From Nocardioides faecalis (GTDB lineage Bacteria; Actinomycetota; Actinomycetes; Propionibacteriales; Nocardioidaceae), in contig NZ_CP074406.1 in the NCBI RefSeq assembly GCF_018388425.1, forward strand, positions 1,798,001-1,862,000: a stretch of DNA of 64,000 nt. Direction: 5' to 3'. Under the pieces are notes generated by a model, which saw only the letters and a list, made by a program, of their open reading frames with translations, did not search any database and was not told where the DNA came from. How positions within the stretch are numbered: position 1 is the first letter of the stretch; each line of letters begins with the position of its first letter. Position numbers and translations under genes: made by a program. Positions 56,817-64,000 of this stretch are shown piece by piece.

Positions 56817-57899
56817 ATGGCGAGCACCATCCCGTGGGAGCGCGTACGGCGCGCAGGCGCCAAGCTCACCACCCCGTTGCACCCCGACGACTACCTGCGA
56901 CTGCTGAACCCGCTGTGGAGCGCCCGCGAGCTGCGCGGGCGCATCGAGCGGGTCGTGCCCGAGACCGAGGACGCCGCTACGATCGTGATCCGGCCGGGCT
57001 GGGGGTGGCAGTACGACCACCGCCCCGGCCAGTACGTCGGCATCGGTGTGCAGGTCGACGGCCGGTTCCAATGGCGCTCCTACTCGGTGAGCTCTCCGCC
57101 CAAGCGGCGGGGCAGGACCATCTCGATCACGGTCCGCGCGATGCCCGAGGGACTGCTGTCGGCGCACCTGGTCAACGGTGTCGAGCCCGGCACCATCGTC
57201 CGGCTCGCGCTGCCCGACGGCGACTTCGTGCTGCCCGACCCGCCGCCGGCCAAGCTGCTGTTCCTCGTCGGCGGCAGCGGGGTGACGCCGGTGATGGCGA
57301 TGCTGCGCACCCTCGACCGGCGCGGCTCGATGCCCGACGTGGTCATGCACTACTCCTCGCCCACCGCGGAGCGGATGATCTTCCGCGACGAGCTCGACGA
57401 GCTCGCCGCCAAGCACGAGACGCTGACGCTGCACCGCCTCGAGACCGACCGCGACGGCATGCTGCAGCTCGACGGGCCGGAGGGCCTGGACCGGATGTGC
57501 CCGGACTGGCGCGAGCGCCAGACCTACGCCTGCGGGCCCGGGCCGATGCTGGAGGCGATCACCGCACACTTCGAGGCCCACGACGTCGAGGAGCGGCTGC
57601 ACCTCGAGCGGTTCTCCCTCGACCTGGGCGGCGAGGGCGGGGAGGGCGGCACGATCACCTTCCGCAACTCCGGCAAGGAGATCGAGGTCGACGGCGCCAC
57701 CACGGTGCTCGAGGCCGGCGAGCAGGCCGGCGTCGGCATGCCGTACGGCTGCCGGATGGGCATCTGCCACACCTGCACCCTGACGCTCGTCTCCGGCCGG
57801 GTCCGCGACCTGCGCAGCGGCGACGAGTTCGACAGCCCCAACGAGCCGGTGCAGACCTGCGTGACCGCCGCCGTCGGCGACTGCACCCTCGACATCTGA
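56817..57899 (+). CDS. Ferredoxin-NAD(P)H reductase with C-terminal 2Fe-2S domain, partner of the desaturase
   Basis: A 360-residue electron-transfer protein: FAD site RSYS (87-90), NAD(P) site GGSGVTP (152-158), and a C-terminal plant-type ferredoxin with C312, C317, C320 and C348. It resembles Rv3230c, which supplies electrons to the DesA3 acyl-CoA desaturase. The desaturase gene follows after 58 nt, so this role is more likely than KshB, the steroid 9alpha-hydroxylase reductase, which has the same domain order. The ATG at 56817 was chosen; GTG codons at 56802 and 56811 are alternatives. Confidence 0.87.
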   Translation: MASTIPWERVRRAGAKLTTPLHPDDYLRLLNPLWSARELRGRIERVVPETEDAATIVIRPGWGWQYDHRPGQYVGIGVQVDGRFQWRSYSVSSPPKRRGRTISITVRAMPEGLLSAHLVNGVEPGTIVRLALPDGDFVLPDPPPAKLLFLVGGSGVTPVMAMLRTLDRRGSMPDVVMHYSSPTAERMIFRDELDELAAKHETLTLHRLETDRDGMLQLDGPEGLDRMCPDWRERQTYACGPGPMLEAITAHFEAHDVEERLHLERFSLDLGGEGGEGGTITFRNSGKEIEVDGATTVLEAGEQAGVGMPYGCRMGICHTCTLTLVSGRVRDLRSGDEFDSPNEPVQTCVTAAVGDCTLDI

Positions 57900-57957
57900 G
57901 GCACCTGATCACCTGAACCACCGTCCGCACGACACCGATCCACGGAAGGAACCACAC

Positions 57958-59175
57958 ATGGCGATCTCGGACGTCAAGGAGTACGTGCACCTCACCACCG
58001 ACGAGGTGGACCAGATCGGCCGCGAGCTCGACGCGCTGCGCGCGGAGGTCGAGGAGTCCCGGGGGCCGGCCGACGCCGCCTACATCAACCGGATGATCAA
58101 GGTGCAGCGCGGCCTGGCCGCGGCCGGCCGGGTGACGCTGCTGGTGGGCACCCAGTTCCGGCGCACCCGCAAGCCGGCCTGGGTGCTGGGCGCCTCGTTC
58201 CTCGGCGTGGCCAAGATCCTGGAGAACATGGAGATCGGCCACAACGTGATGCACGGCCAGTGGGACTGGATGAACGACCCCGAGATCCACTCCTCGAACT
58301 GGGAGTGGGACACCGCGCAGCCGGCCGAGCAGTGGAAGCACTCGCACAACTACATCCACCACCAGTTCACCAACGTGCTCGGCTACGACAACGACATCGG
58401 CTACGGCGTCCTGCGGATGGCCCGGGAGCAGAGGTGGTCCCCGGCCAACCTCGGCCAGCCCGTCTACAACGCGCTGCTGGCGCTGCTGTTCGAGTGGGGC
58501 GTGGCACTGCACGACCTCGACATCGAGCGGATCCGGAAGCTGGAGAAGGACCCCGAGGAGCTCAAGCGGCAGGCGTTGCAGATCTTCCGCAAGGGCCGCA
58601 ACCAGATCATCAAGGACTACGTCGTCTACCCGGCGCTGGCCGGGCCGCAGTGGCGCACCGTGCTCACCGCCGACGTGGCCGCCAACATCACCCGCAACCT
58701 GTGGTCCTACATGATCATCTTCTGCGGCCACTTCCCCGACGGTGCGGTGCACTTCACCGAGGAGGAGATCGAGGACGAGACCCGCTCCGAGTGGTACCTG
58801 CGTCAGATCCTCGGCGCCGCCAACTTCGAGGGCGGCAACCTGCTGCACATCCTCTCGGGCAACCTCGGCTTCCAGATCGAGCACCACCTGTTCCCCGACC
58901 TGCCCAGCAACCGGTACGCCGAGATCTCGGTGCGGGTGCGTCAGCTGTGCGAGAAGTACGACATCCCGTACACCACCGGCCCGCTGCACCGGCAGTACGG
59001 CCAGGCGCTGCGCACCATCCTCAAGCTGTCGCTGCCCAACTCCTGGACCAGCAGCGACCAGCCCGAACCGCCGAGCCCCTCGCGCGACCGCAAACGCCGA
59101 TCGGACTCCGAGCGGCCCTCGCGACGCTCCGAGCTGGGTGGGTGGTCCCGCTCCGGCTCGTCTGCGCGGGCATGA
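57958..59175 (+). CDS. desA3: DesA3-like membrane acyl-CoA delta9 desaturase
   Basis: A 405-residue di-iron desaturase with three histidine boxes: HNVMH (95-99), HSHNYIHH (128-135) and QIEHH (306-310), and hydrophobic segments around 75-90 and 165-185. In mycobacteria DesA3 converts stearoyl-CoA to oleoyl-CoA with electrons from the reductase encoded immediately upstream. The last about 45 residues (from SSDQPEPPSPSRD) are a basic, Ser/Arg-rich low-complexity tail; this tail could be a genuine extension or the result of a late frameshift. AAGGAA precedes the ATG. The stop overlaps the next gene. Confidence 0.88.
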   Translation: MAISDVKEYVHLTTDEVDQIGRELDALRAEVEESRGPADAAYINRMIKVQRGLAAAGRVTLLVGTQFRRTRKPAWVLGASFLGVAKILENMEIGHNVMHGQWDWMNDPEIHSSNWEWDTAQPAEQWKHSHNYIHHQFTNVLGYDNDIGYGVLRMAREQRWSPANLGQPVYNALLALLFEWGVALHDLDIERIRKLEKDPEELKRQALQIFRKGRNQIIKDYVVYPALAGPQWRTVLTADVAANITRNLWSYMIIFCGHFPDGAVHFTEEEIEDETRSEWYLRQILGAANFEGGNLLHILSGNLGFQIEHHLFPDLPSNRYAEISVRVRQLCEKYDIPYTTGPLHRQYGQALRTILKLSLPNSWTSSDQPEPPSPSRDRKRRSDSERPSRRSELGGWSRSGSSARA

Positions 59176-59531
59176 GCGGCATGACGGGCACCGCGACGCC
59201 GTTCGCGTGGGAGGCCTTCGACCAGCCGGGCGCGCCCCTGGGCGACCTCGTGACGCGGCGGGTCACCCAGTGCGCGCTGAGCCGGGTCTGCGGCATGTGC
59301 GCCGAGCCGCTGGGCAGGCCGGTGGCCTTCGTCGGCACGCCCGAGGAGATCGGCCGCAACGCCTTCCACGCGCCGCCGCTGCACGTGGACTGCGCGCAGC
59401 GGCTGCTGGCTCACGCCGGCGCGGAGCCGACCTGGCAGGTCGTGACGACGGCAGGCTTCGAGTACGTGCGCCCCGCGCGTGAGGACGCCGACCGCAGGGC
59501 TCGTTTCGAGCCGAACTCGCTGACCGGCTGA
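59172..59531 (+). CDS. Small cysteine-containing protein of unknown function
   Basis: A 119-residue cytoplasmic protein overlapping the desA3 stop (ATGA at 59172). Cysteines in CALSRVCGMC and HVDC, plus a histidine, could form a zinc or redox site. Trp and Phe residues at the N-terminus (TPFAWEAFDQPG) are otherwise unremarkable. The overlap suggests coexpression with the desaturase. A second ATG 9 nt downstream is possible. Confidence 0.6.
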   Translation: MSGMTGTATPFAWEAFDQPGAPLGDLVTRRVTQCALSRVCGMCAEPLGRPVAFVGTPEEIGRNAFHAPPLHVDCAQRLLAHAGAEPTWQVVTTAGFEYVRPAREDADRRARFEPNSLTG

Positions 59532-59534
59532 GCG

Positions 59535-60302
59535 TCAGTCGCGCGCGGTGAGCACGATCGGGTCGCCGTCGGTGATGGCGACCGTGTGCTCGACGTGCGC
59601 GCCGCGGGAGCCGTCGGCGGAGCGGATGGTCCAGCCGTCGGGGTCGAAGACGATCTCGTCGGTGGTGTGCAGGAACCACGGCTCGATCGCGATGACCAGT
59701 CCGGGTCGCAGCTTCAGGCCGCGGCCGGCGCGGCCGTCGTTGGCCACGTGCGGCTCGCCGTGCATGGTCCGGCCGACGCCGTGGCCGCCGAACTGCAGGT
59801 TCACCTTCAGGCCCTCGCCGCGGGCGACCTCGCCGATCGCGGCGGAGATGTCACCGAGGCGGTTGCCCGCCCGGGCCGCGTCGATGCCGGCGTCCAGGGC
59901 GCGCTGGGTGACGTCGATGAGCCACTGGTCCTTCTCGTTCGGCGTGCCGACGATCATCGAGAGCGCCGAGTCGGCGACCCAGCCGTCCACGGCCGCCGCG
60001 AAGTCGACCGAGAGCAGGTCGCCGTCGGCGAGGGTGTAGTCGAACGGCAGCCCGTGCAGCACCGCGTCGTTGACCGAGGTGCACAGCACCTTGCCGAACG
60101 GGCTGGCCCCGAAGGAGGGGTGGTAGTCGATGTAGCAGGACTCCGCGCCGGCGTCCTTGATCATCCGGTGCGCGAGCTCGTCGAGCTCGAGCAGGTTCAC
60201 CCCGACGTCGGCCTTCTCGGCCAGCGCCTTGATCACCGACGCGACGAACCGGCCGGCGGGTCGCATCTGCTCGATCTGGGTGGGGGTACGAAGCTCGATC
60301 AC
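59535..60302 (-). CDS. map: Methionine aminopeptidase, type I
   Basis: A 255-residue metalloprotease removing N-terminal methionine from nascent proteins. The five metal ligands are recognisable in SVDFAAAVDGWVADSALS (two Asp), GGHGVGRTMHGEP (His), IEPWF (Glu) and VEHTV (Glu). GTG at 60302 is 6 nt after TAGTCT on the minus strand (60309-60314), a leaderless start overlapping the end of the upstream gene. No N-terminal SH3/zinc extension is present. Confidence 0.94.
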   Translation of the reverse strand: MIELRTPTQIEQMRPAGRFVASVIKALAEKADVGVNLLELDELAHRMIKDAGAESCYIDYHPSFGASPFGKVLCTSVNDAVLHGLPFDYTLADGDLLSVDFAAAVDGWVADSALSMIVGTPNEKDQWLIDVTQRALDAGIDAARAGNRLGDISAAIGEVARGEGLKVNLQFGGHGVGRTMHGEPHVANDGRAGRGLKLRPGLVIAIEPWFLHTTDEIVFDPDGWTIRSADGSRGAHVEHTVAITDGDPIVLTARD

Positions 60303-60311
60303 CCGTCCAGA

Positions 60312-61574
60312 CTACTGACCTGGACCGGCCTTCGGGGCATCGCCGGTGCCGCTCTGACGGTGCCGGGAGAGCTCGGCCCGGGCGATCGCGCGCAGGTGGA
60401 CCTCGTCGGGGCCGTCGAAGAGCCGCATGGCGCGGTGCCAGCCGTACATCGCCGCCAGCGGGGTGACGTCGGTGACCCCGGCGCCGCCGTGCACCTGGAT
60501 GGCCCGGTCGATGACCGACATCGCCGCCCGCGGCACGGCCACCTTCGCCATCGCCACCAGGGTGCGGGCCTCGCGGTTGCCCGCGGCGTCGATGACCTGG
60601 CAGGCCTGGTGGCACAGCAGGCGAGCCTGATCGAGCTCCAGGCGGGACTCGGCGACCTGGTGCTGCACGACGCCCTGGTCTGCCAGCGGCCCGCCGAAGG
60701 CGACCCGCTCCTGGGCCCGGGTGACCATCAGCTCCAGTGCGCGCTCGGCCGCGCCGAGGGCTCGCATGCAGTGGTGGATCCGGCCGGGTCCGAGCCGGGC
60801 CTGCGCGGCGGCGAAGCCGCCACCCTCCTCGCCGAGGAGGTTGGTCACCGGCACCCGCACGTCGTGGAATTCCACGACGCCGTGGCCGTGCTGGTCGTGG
60901 TGGCCGAAGACCGGCAGGTCCCGTACGACGCGCACGCCGGGGGTGTCCCGGGGGATGAGCAGCATCGACTGCTGGCGGTGGGCCGGTGCCTCCGGGTCGG
61001 TCTTGCCCATCAGCACCAGGAGCGCGCAACGCGGGTCCAACACACCGCTGGTCCACCACTTGCGCCCGGTGACGACGTACTCGTCGCCGTCGCGCTCGAT
61101 GCGGGTGGCGATGTTGGTGGCGTCGCTGCTGGCCACAGCCGGCTCGGTCATCGCGAACGCCGAACGGATCTCTCCGGCCAGCAGCGGCTCGAGCCACTGC
61201 TTGCGCTGCTCGTCGGTGCCGAGGAGGTGGAGCAGCTCCATGTTGCCGGTGTCGGGCGCGGCGCAGTTGGTGGCCTCCGGCGCCAGGTCCAGGCTCCACC
61301 CGGACAGCTCGGCGATGGGGGCGTACTCCAGCTGGGTCAGCCCGGACTCAGCGGGCAGGAAGAGGTTCCACAGCTCGCGCTCGCGGGCGGCGTGCTTGAG
61401 GTCCTCGACGACCGGGGGCACGGTGTGGTCGTCCGGGCCGGCGGCGGCGCGTTGCGCCGCGTAGGTCGGCTCGGCCGGCAGCACCTGCTCCTGCATGAAG
61501 GCGTGCATGCGCTGCAGCAGGTCGCGGGCGCGCTCCGAGGGCGCGGCCAGGGGGAGTGGCGTGGGTGGGGTCAC
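60312..61574 (-). CDS. Acyl-CoA dehydrogenase family protein
   Basis: A 420-residue acyl-CoA dehydrogenase of the longer FadE/ACAD10-11-like type: LWNLFLPAESGLTQLEYAP, FAMTEPAVASSDATNIAT, YVVTGRKWWTSGVLDPRC, QVHGGAGVTDVTPLAAMYG. GTG 61574 overlaps the stop of the acyl-CoA synthetase gene (GTGA), so the two form an activation/oxidation pair. The substrate is unknown and not clearly steroid-related: no KstR or KstR2 box is visible nearby. Confidence 0.87.
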   Translation of the reverse strand: MTPPTPLPLAAPSERARDLLQRMHAFMQEQVLPAEPTYAAQRAAAGPDDHTVPPVVEDLKHAARERELWNLFLPAESGLTQLEYAPIAELSGWSLDLAPEATNCAAPDTGNMELLHLLGTDEQRKQWLEPLLAGEIRSAFAMTEPAVASSDATNIATRIERDGDEYVVTGRKWWTSGVLDPRCALLVLMGKTDPEAPAHRQQSMLLIPRDTPGVRVVRDLPVFGHHDQHGHGVVEFHDVRVPVTNLLGEEGGGFAAAQARLGPGRIHHCMRALGAAERALELMVTRAQERVAFGGPLADQGVVQHQVAESRLELDQARLLCHQACQVIDAAGNREARTLVAMAKVAVPRAAMSVIDRAIQVHGGAGVTDVTPLAAMYGWHRAMRLFDGPDEVHLRAIARAELSRHRQSGTGDAPKAGPGQ

Positions 61575-63229
61575 GGTTGCCTCCCGCCCCTCAGCTCGCG
61601 GCGCAGGATCTTGCCGGTCACCGTCTTGGGCAGCTCGTCGACGAGCTCGACCTGGCGCGGGTACTTGTAGGCGGCCATCCGCTCCTTGCAGTGCGCGATG
61701 AGCTCCTCCGCCGTGGCGCTGCGGCCGTCCTTGAGGCTCACGAACGCCTTCACCGTCTCGCCGCGCTTCTCGTCCGGCACCCCCACCACGGCGGCCTCGC
61801 GGACCGCGGGGTGCTCGGCCAGGACGTCCTCGACCTCGCGCGGCCACACCTTGTAGCCGGCGGCGTTGATCATGTCCTTCTTCCGGTCGACGATGAAGAT
61901 CCAGCCGTCGTCGTTCATGAAGCCGACGTCGCCCGAGCGGAGCGCGCCGCCGGGCAGGCCGGCCGCGGTCTCCTCGGGCTTGCCCCAGTAGCCGGCGACC
62001 ACCTGCGGCCCCTCGGCGACGATCTCGCCGACCTCGCCCAGCGCCACGTCGGCGCCGTCGTCGCCCTGGATCCGCACCACCGTCGAGGGCACCGGCACCC
62101 CGACCGACAGCGCGCCCGAGGTCGGGTCGACCGGCGAGGGCGTGCCGAACGGAGTCAGCGTCATCGGGCTGGTGGTCTCGGTCAGGCCGTAGGCGTTGTG
62201 CAGCTGCAGCCCGGTGGCCTCGGCGAACGCCCTCTCCGCGGTGGGGGAGATCGGCGCGCCCCCGGAGTAGACCGAGGTGAACGACGAGAAGTGGTCCCGG
62301 GTGAAGTCGGGGTGGTTGAGCAGTGCGTTGAGCGCCGTGACGGCGCCGATCGTGTACGTCGGCCGGTGCTGGCGCAGCGCGTCGAGGACCACGCCGGGCT
62401 CGAAGCGGTAGGCGAGCACCAGCGGCATCGGGGCGAGCAGGCTGACCGCGACGTGGCCGATCAGGCCGGTGATGTGGAACAGCGGAGCGATGCCGAAGAC
62501 CGAGCCGCCGGGCTGGAAGCGGGCCCAGTCACGGTAGGCCGTGGCGGTGAAGACGACGTTGCCGTGGGTGTTCATCGCGCCCTTGGGCACCCCCGTCGTC
62601 CCGGAGGTGTAGGTCAGGAACGCCACGTCGGTGGGCGCCAGGGTGGCCGCCGGCGGCACCTCGCCGCGGTGCTCGTCGATGAAGGCGGCGAGGTCGGTGG
62701 TGCCCTCGTGCCGTTGCCGGGTGAGGTCGGCGAACAGCCGGGGGTCGGGGTGGGAGTGGTGCTCCAGGCCGCTCGTCGTGAGCACCAGCCGCACCGAGGA
62801 GTCCGGTACGACGTCGCGGGCCACCTCGTCGTACAGCGACTCCAGCGCGATCAGCGCGGTGGCGCCGGAGTCCTGCAGGAGGTAGGTGAGCTCGCGCGCC
62901 CGGCTCATCGGGTTGATCGAGACGAGCACCCCGCCGGCCTTCCACGCCGCGATCACGGCCACGACGAACTGCGGCACGTTCTGCAGGTAGACCGCCAGCC
63001 GGTCGCCGGGCGCGAACCCGCTCGCCAGCAGGCCGCTGGCGAGCGCGTCGCTCTGCTCGTCGAGCTCGCGCCGGCTCAGGGCGCCGTCGAAGTAGCGCAC
63101 GGCGTCACCCTCGGGGTCCTGGGCCAACCCGGCACGGAACATGTCGAGGGCGTTGCGGTGGGCCGGGTGGATCTCGCCGGGCTGGCGACCGTAGAGCCGC
63201 AGCCAGGGACGGTCGTCGTAGACGGTCAT
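61571..63229 (-). CDS. AMP-forming acyl-CoA synthetase
   Basis: A 552-residue ANL-superfamily ligase: LTYTSGTTGVPKGAMNTHGN, the adenylate region NAYGLTETTSPM, LRSGDVGFMNDDGWIFIVDR, KDMINAAGYKVWPREVEDVL and the C-terminal catalytic lysine in TGKILRREL. It activates a carboxylic acid to its CoA ester for the downstream acyl-CoA dehydrogenase. The chain length or ring type accepted cannot be told from sequence. The gene start overlaps no other gene but lies 10 nt after the stop of the cyclase gene. Confidence 0.9.
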   Translation of the reverse strand: MTVYDDRPWLRLYGRQPGEIHPAHRNALDMFRAGLAQDPEGDAVRYFDGALSRRELDEQSDALASGLLASGFAPGDRLAVYLQNVPQFVVAVIAAWKAGGVLVSINPMSRARELTYLLQDSGATALIALESLYDEVARDVVPDSSVRLVLTTSGLEHHSHPDPRLFADLTRQRHEGTTDLAAFIDEHRGEVPPAATLAPTDVAFLTYTSGTTGVPKGAMNTHGNVVFTATAYRDWARFQPGGSVFGIAPLFHITGLIGHVAVSLLAPMPLVLAYRFEPGVVLDALRQHRPTYTIGAVTALNALLNHPDFTRDHFSSFTSVYSGGAPISPTAERAFAEATGLQLHNAYGLTETTSPMTLTPFGTPSPVDPTSGALSVGVPVPSTVVRIQGDDGADVALGEVGEIVAEGPQVVAGYWGKPEETAAGLPGGALRSGDVGFMNDDGWIFIVDRKKDMINAAGYKVWPREVEDVLAEHPAVREAAVVGVPDEKRGETVKAFVSLKDGRSATAEELIAHCKERMAAYKYPRQVELVDELPKTVTGKILRRELRGGRQP

Positions 63230-63239
63230 CGGGCCGGCC

Positions 63240-64000
63240 TCACTTGATGGCGAGCGGGTTGACCGGGGACCCGCTGCCCTTGGCCACCTTGAGCGGGGCG
63301 GCGGCGTAGAAGAACTCGTACACCCCGTCCTCCGCGCAGTCGTCCGCCAGCGCCTCGAGGTCGGTGATCTCGGTGAAGGCGATGCCCAGGTTGCGCATCA
63401 ACGCGTTGTGCAGCACCAGGGCCACCCCGTTGTGGGGGTCCGTGGTGACCTCGTTGGCGATGGTGTCGGTGACCAGGTTCGGGACCTCCATGTCGGCGAA
63501 CCACTGCACCAGCTCCGGGCTGTAGACCAGACCCGGTTCGCAGAACCCCTCGTAGAACTTCTCGCCGAGGTCGTGGAACAGCTGCAGGAAGTTGGTGCGG
63601 ATCAGCAGGATGTCGCGCTTGCGCAGCTCGACGCCCTGGCTCGCCGCGCACGCGAGCAGGTCCTCGTGGGTGAAGGTCTCCGCCGACTCGAGCGTCTTCT
63701 TGCCCCGGAAGCGCGCCATGTCGAGCAGCACCGCGCGGCCCACCACGCCCCGCTGGGCGATCGGCTCGATGCTCGCCACGTCCAGCCCGCCCACGGTGCT
63801 GCGGGCGTCGTAGCCGTTCCACAGGTGACCGCCGTACCAGACGTGGCCGAGGGCGTCGTACTGCGTGGAGCCCTGGAGGAAGGCGTTGATCTTGTCGTCG
63901 GCGTAGTGCAGGCCGCCGGGGAACTGGGGCGCCTCGTCGCCGTCCCAGGAGGACTCGTCGAGGATCTGCGTGCGCTCGGCGGGGGTCCGCCCGGGCCAGA
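63240..64000 (-). CDS. Cyclase-family (PF04199-type) hydrolase, 5' end outside the window
   Basis: The visible 253 codons continue past the right edge. The protein has the cyclase/kynurenine-formamidase-like core: GSTQYDALGHVWYGG (in place of the usual HxGTHxDxP metal motif, so the metal site may differ), YNARSTVGGLDV, RRDILLIRTNF-like KRDILLIRTNFLQ, and TDTIANEVTTDPHNGVALVLHNALMRNLGIAF. Members hydrolyse amides or lactone-like rings. It is the first visible gene of an operon with the acyl-CoA synthetase and dehydrogenase, suggesting ring opening before CoA activation of an unknown cyclic substrate. Confidence 0.75.
   Translation of the reverse strand, partial: WPGRTPAERTQILDESSWDGDEAPQFPGGLHYADDKINAFLQGSTQYDALGHVWYGGHLWNGYDARSTVGGLDVASIEPIAQRGVVGRAVLLDMARFRGKKTLESAETFTHEDLLACAASQGVELRKRDILLIRTNFLQLFHDLGEKFYEGFCEPGLVYSPELVQWFADMEVPNLVTDTIANEVTTDPHNGVALVLHNALMRNLGIAFTEITDLEALADDCAEDGVYEFFYAAAPLKVAKGSGSPVNPLAIK

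Noticed and set aside
56817..57899. KshB, the reductase of 3-ketosteroid 9alpha-hydroxylase
   Set aside because: The domain order fits KshB, but the gene is immediately followed by a DesA3-type desaturase, the arrangement of the dedicated desaturase reductase (Rv3230c-like). No kshA is in the window.

Overview
The window looks like a chromosomal segment of a high-GC actinobacterium, most likely a member of the Nocardioidaceae or a close relative. The basis is strong G/C bias at third codon positions, many GTG starts, frequent leaderless promoters, and a steroid-catabolism gene order that closely follows the mycobacterial/rhodococcal cholesterol cluster. The genus is an inference. I saw no rRNA, tRNA, CRISPR array or prophage.

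Layout. 1-8.3 kb: housekeeping genes (ECF-type sigma factor, LigD-like NHEJ polymerase, WXG/beta-propeller protein, lipoprotein, kynureninase, ribulose-phosphate epimerase, MOSC protein, OsmC). Within ligD lies the most unusual object in the window. A 1,137-bp lower-GC insertion (about 1306-2454) is bounded by a 12-bp direct repeat that encodes DHTI in frame. It carries a complete substitute 3' end for ligD and one cargo gene, while the original ligD 3' end is stranded downstream.

8.3-31.5 kb: steroid nucleus degradation. It holds hsd4B-kstD(-) divergent from hsaE-hsaG-hsaF(+), then a lower-GC accessory stretch at 14.2-17.8 kb (HEPN-motif protein, membrane protein, SHOCT protein) followed by a 13E12-type HNH gene. 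Next come hsaA-hsaD-hsaC-hsaB(+), facing fadD3-fadE31-fadE32-fadE33(-), which is divergent from fadE30-ipdF-kstR2-fadA6(+). Together these cover delta1-dehydrogenation, ring A/B opening and meta-cleavage, hydrolysis, the lower pyruvate/propanal branch, and CoA activation and beta-oxidation of the C/D-ring propionate (HIP).

31.5-36.8 kb: a NarL-type two-component system translationally linked to an ABC exporter, plus small unknown genes. 36.8-46.1 kb: the second steroid block, echA20-ipdA-ipdB-ipdC(-) (C/D-ring hydrolysis and cleavage) divergent from two SDR genes and a CYP125-family P450(+), then fadA5(-) divergent from a second CYP125-family P450(+). Control signals are visible: KstR-like boxes, a duplicated KstR2-type palindrome with a widened spacer, and an unassigned ACGAAA-N3-TTTCGT palindrome placed identically before both P450 genes.

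46.1-64 kb: an OmpR-type two-component system with a PepSY protein, a DUF429-RelA/SpoT fusion, a tandem DivIVA-motif miniprotein, a YbdK-type ligase, an ABC-F ATPase, an MTHFR-like protein with a methyltransferase, a PAP2 membrane protein, a DesA3-like desaturase with its ferredoxin-type reductase, methionine aminopeptidase, and an acyl-CoA dehydrogenase/acyl-CoA synthetase/cyclase operon that runs off the right edge.
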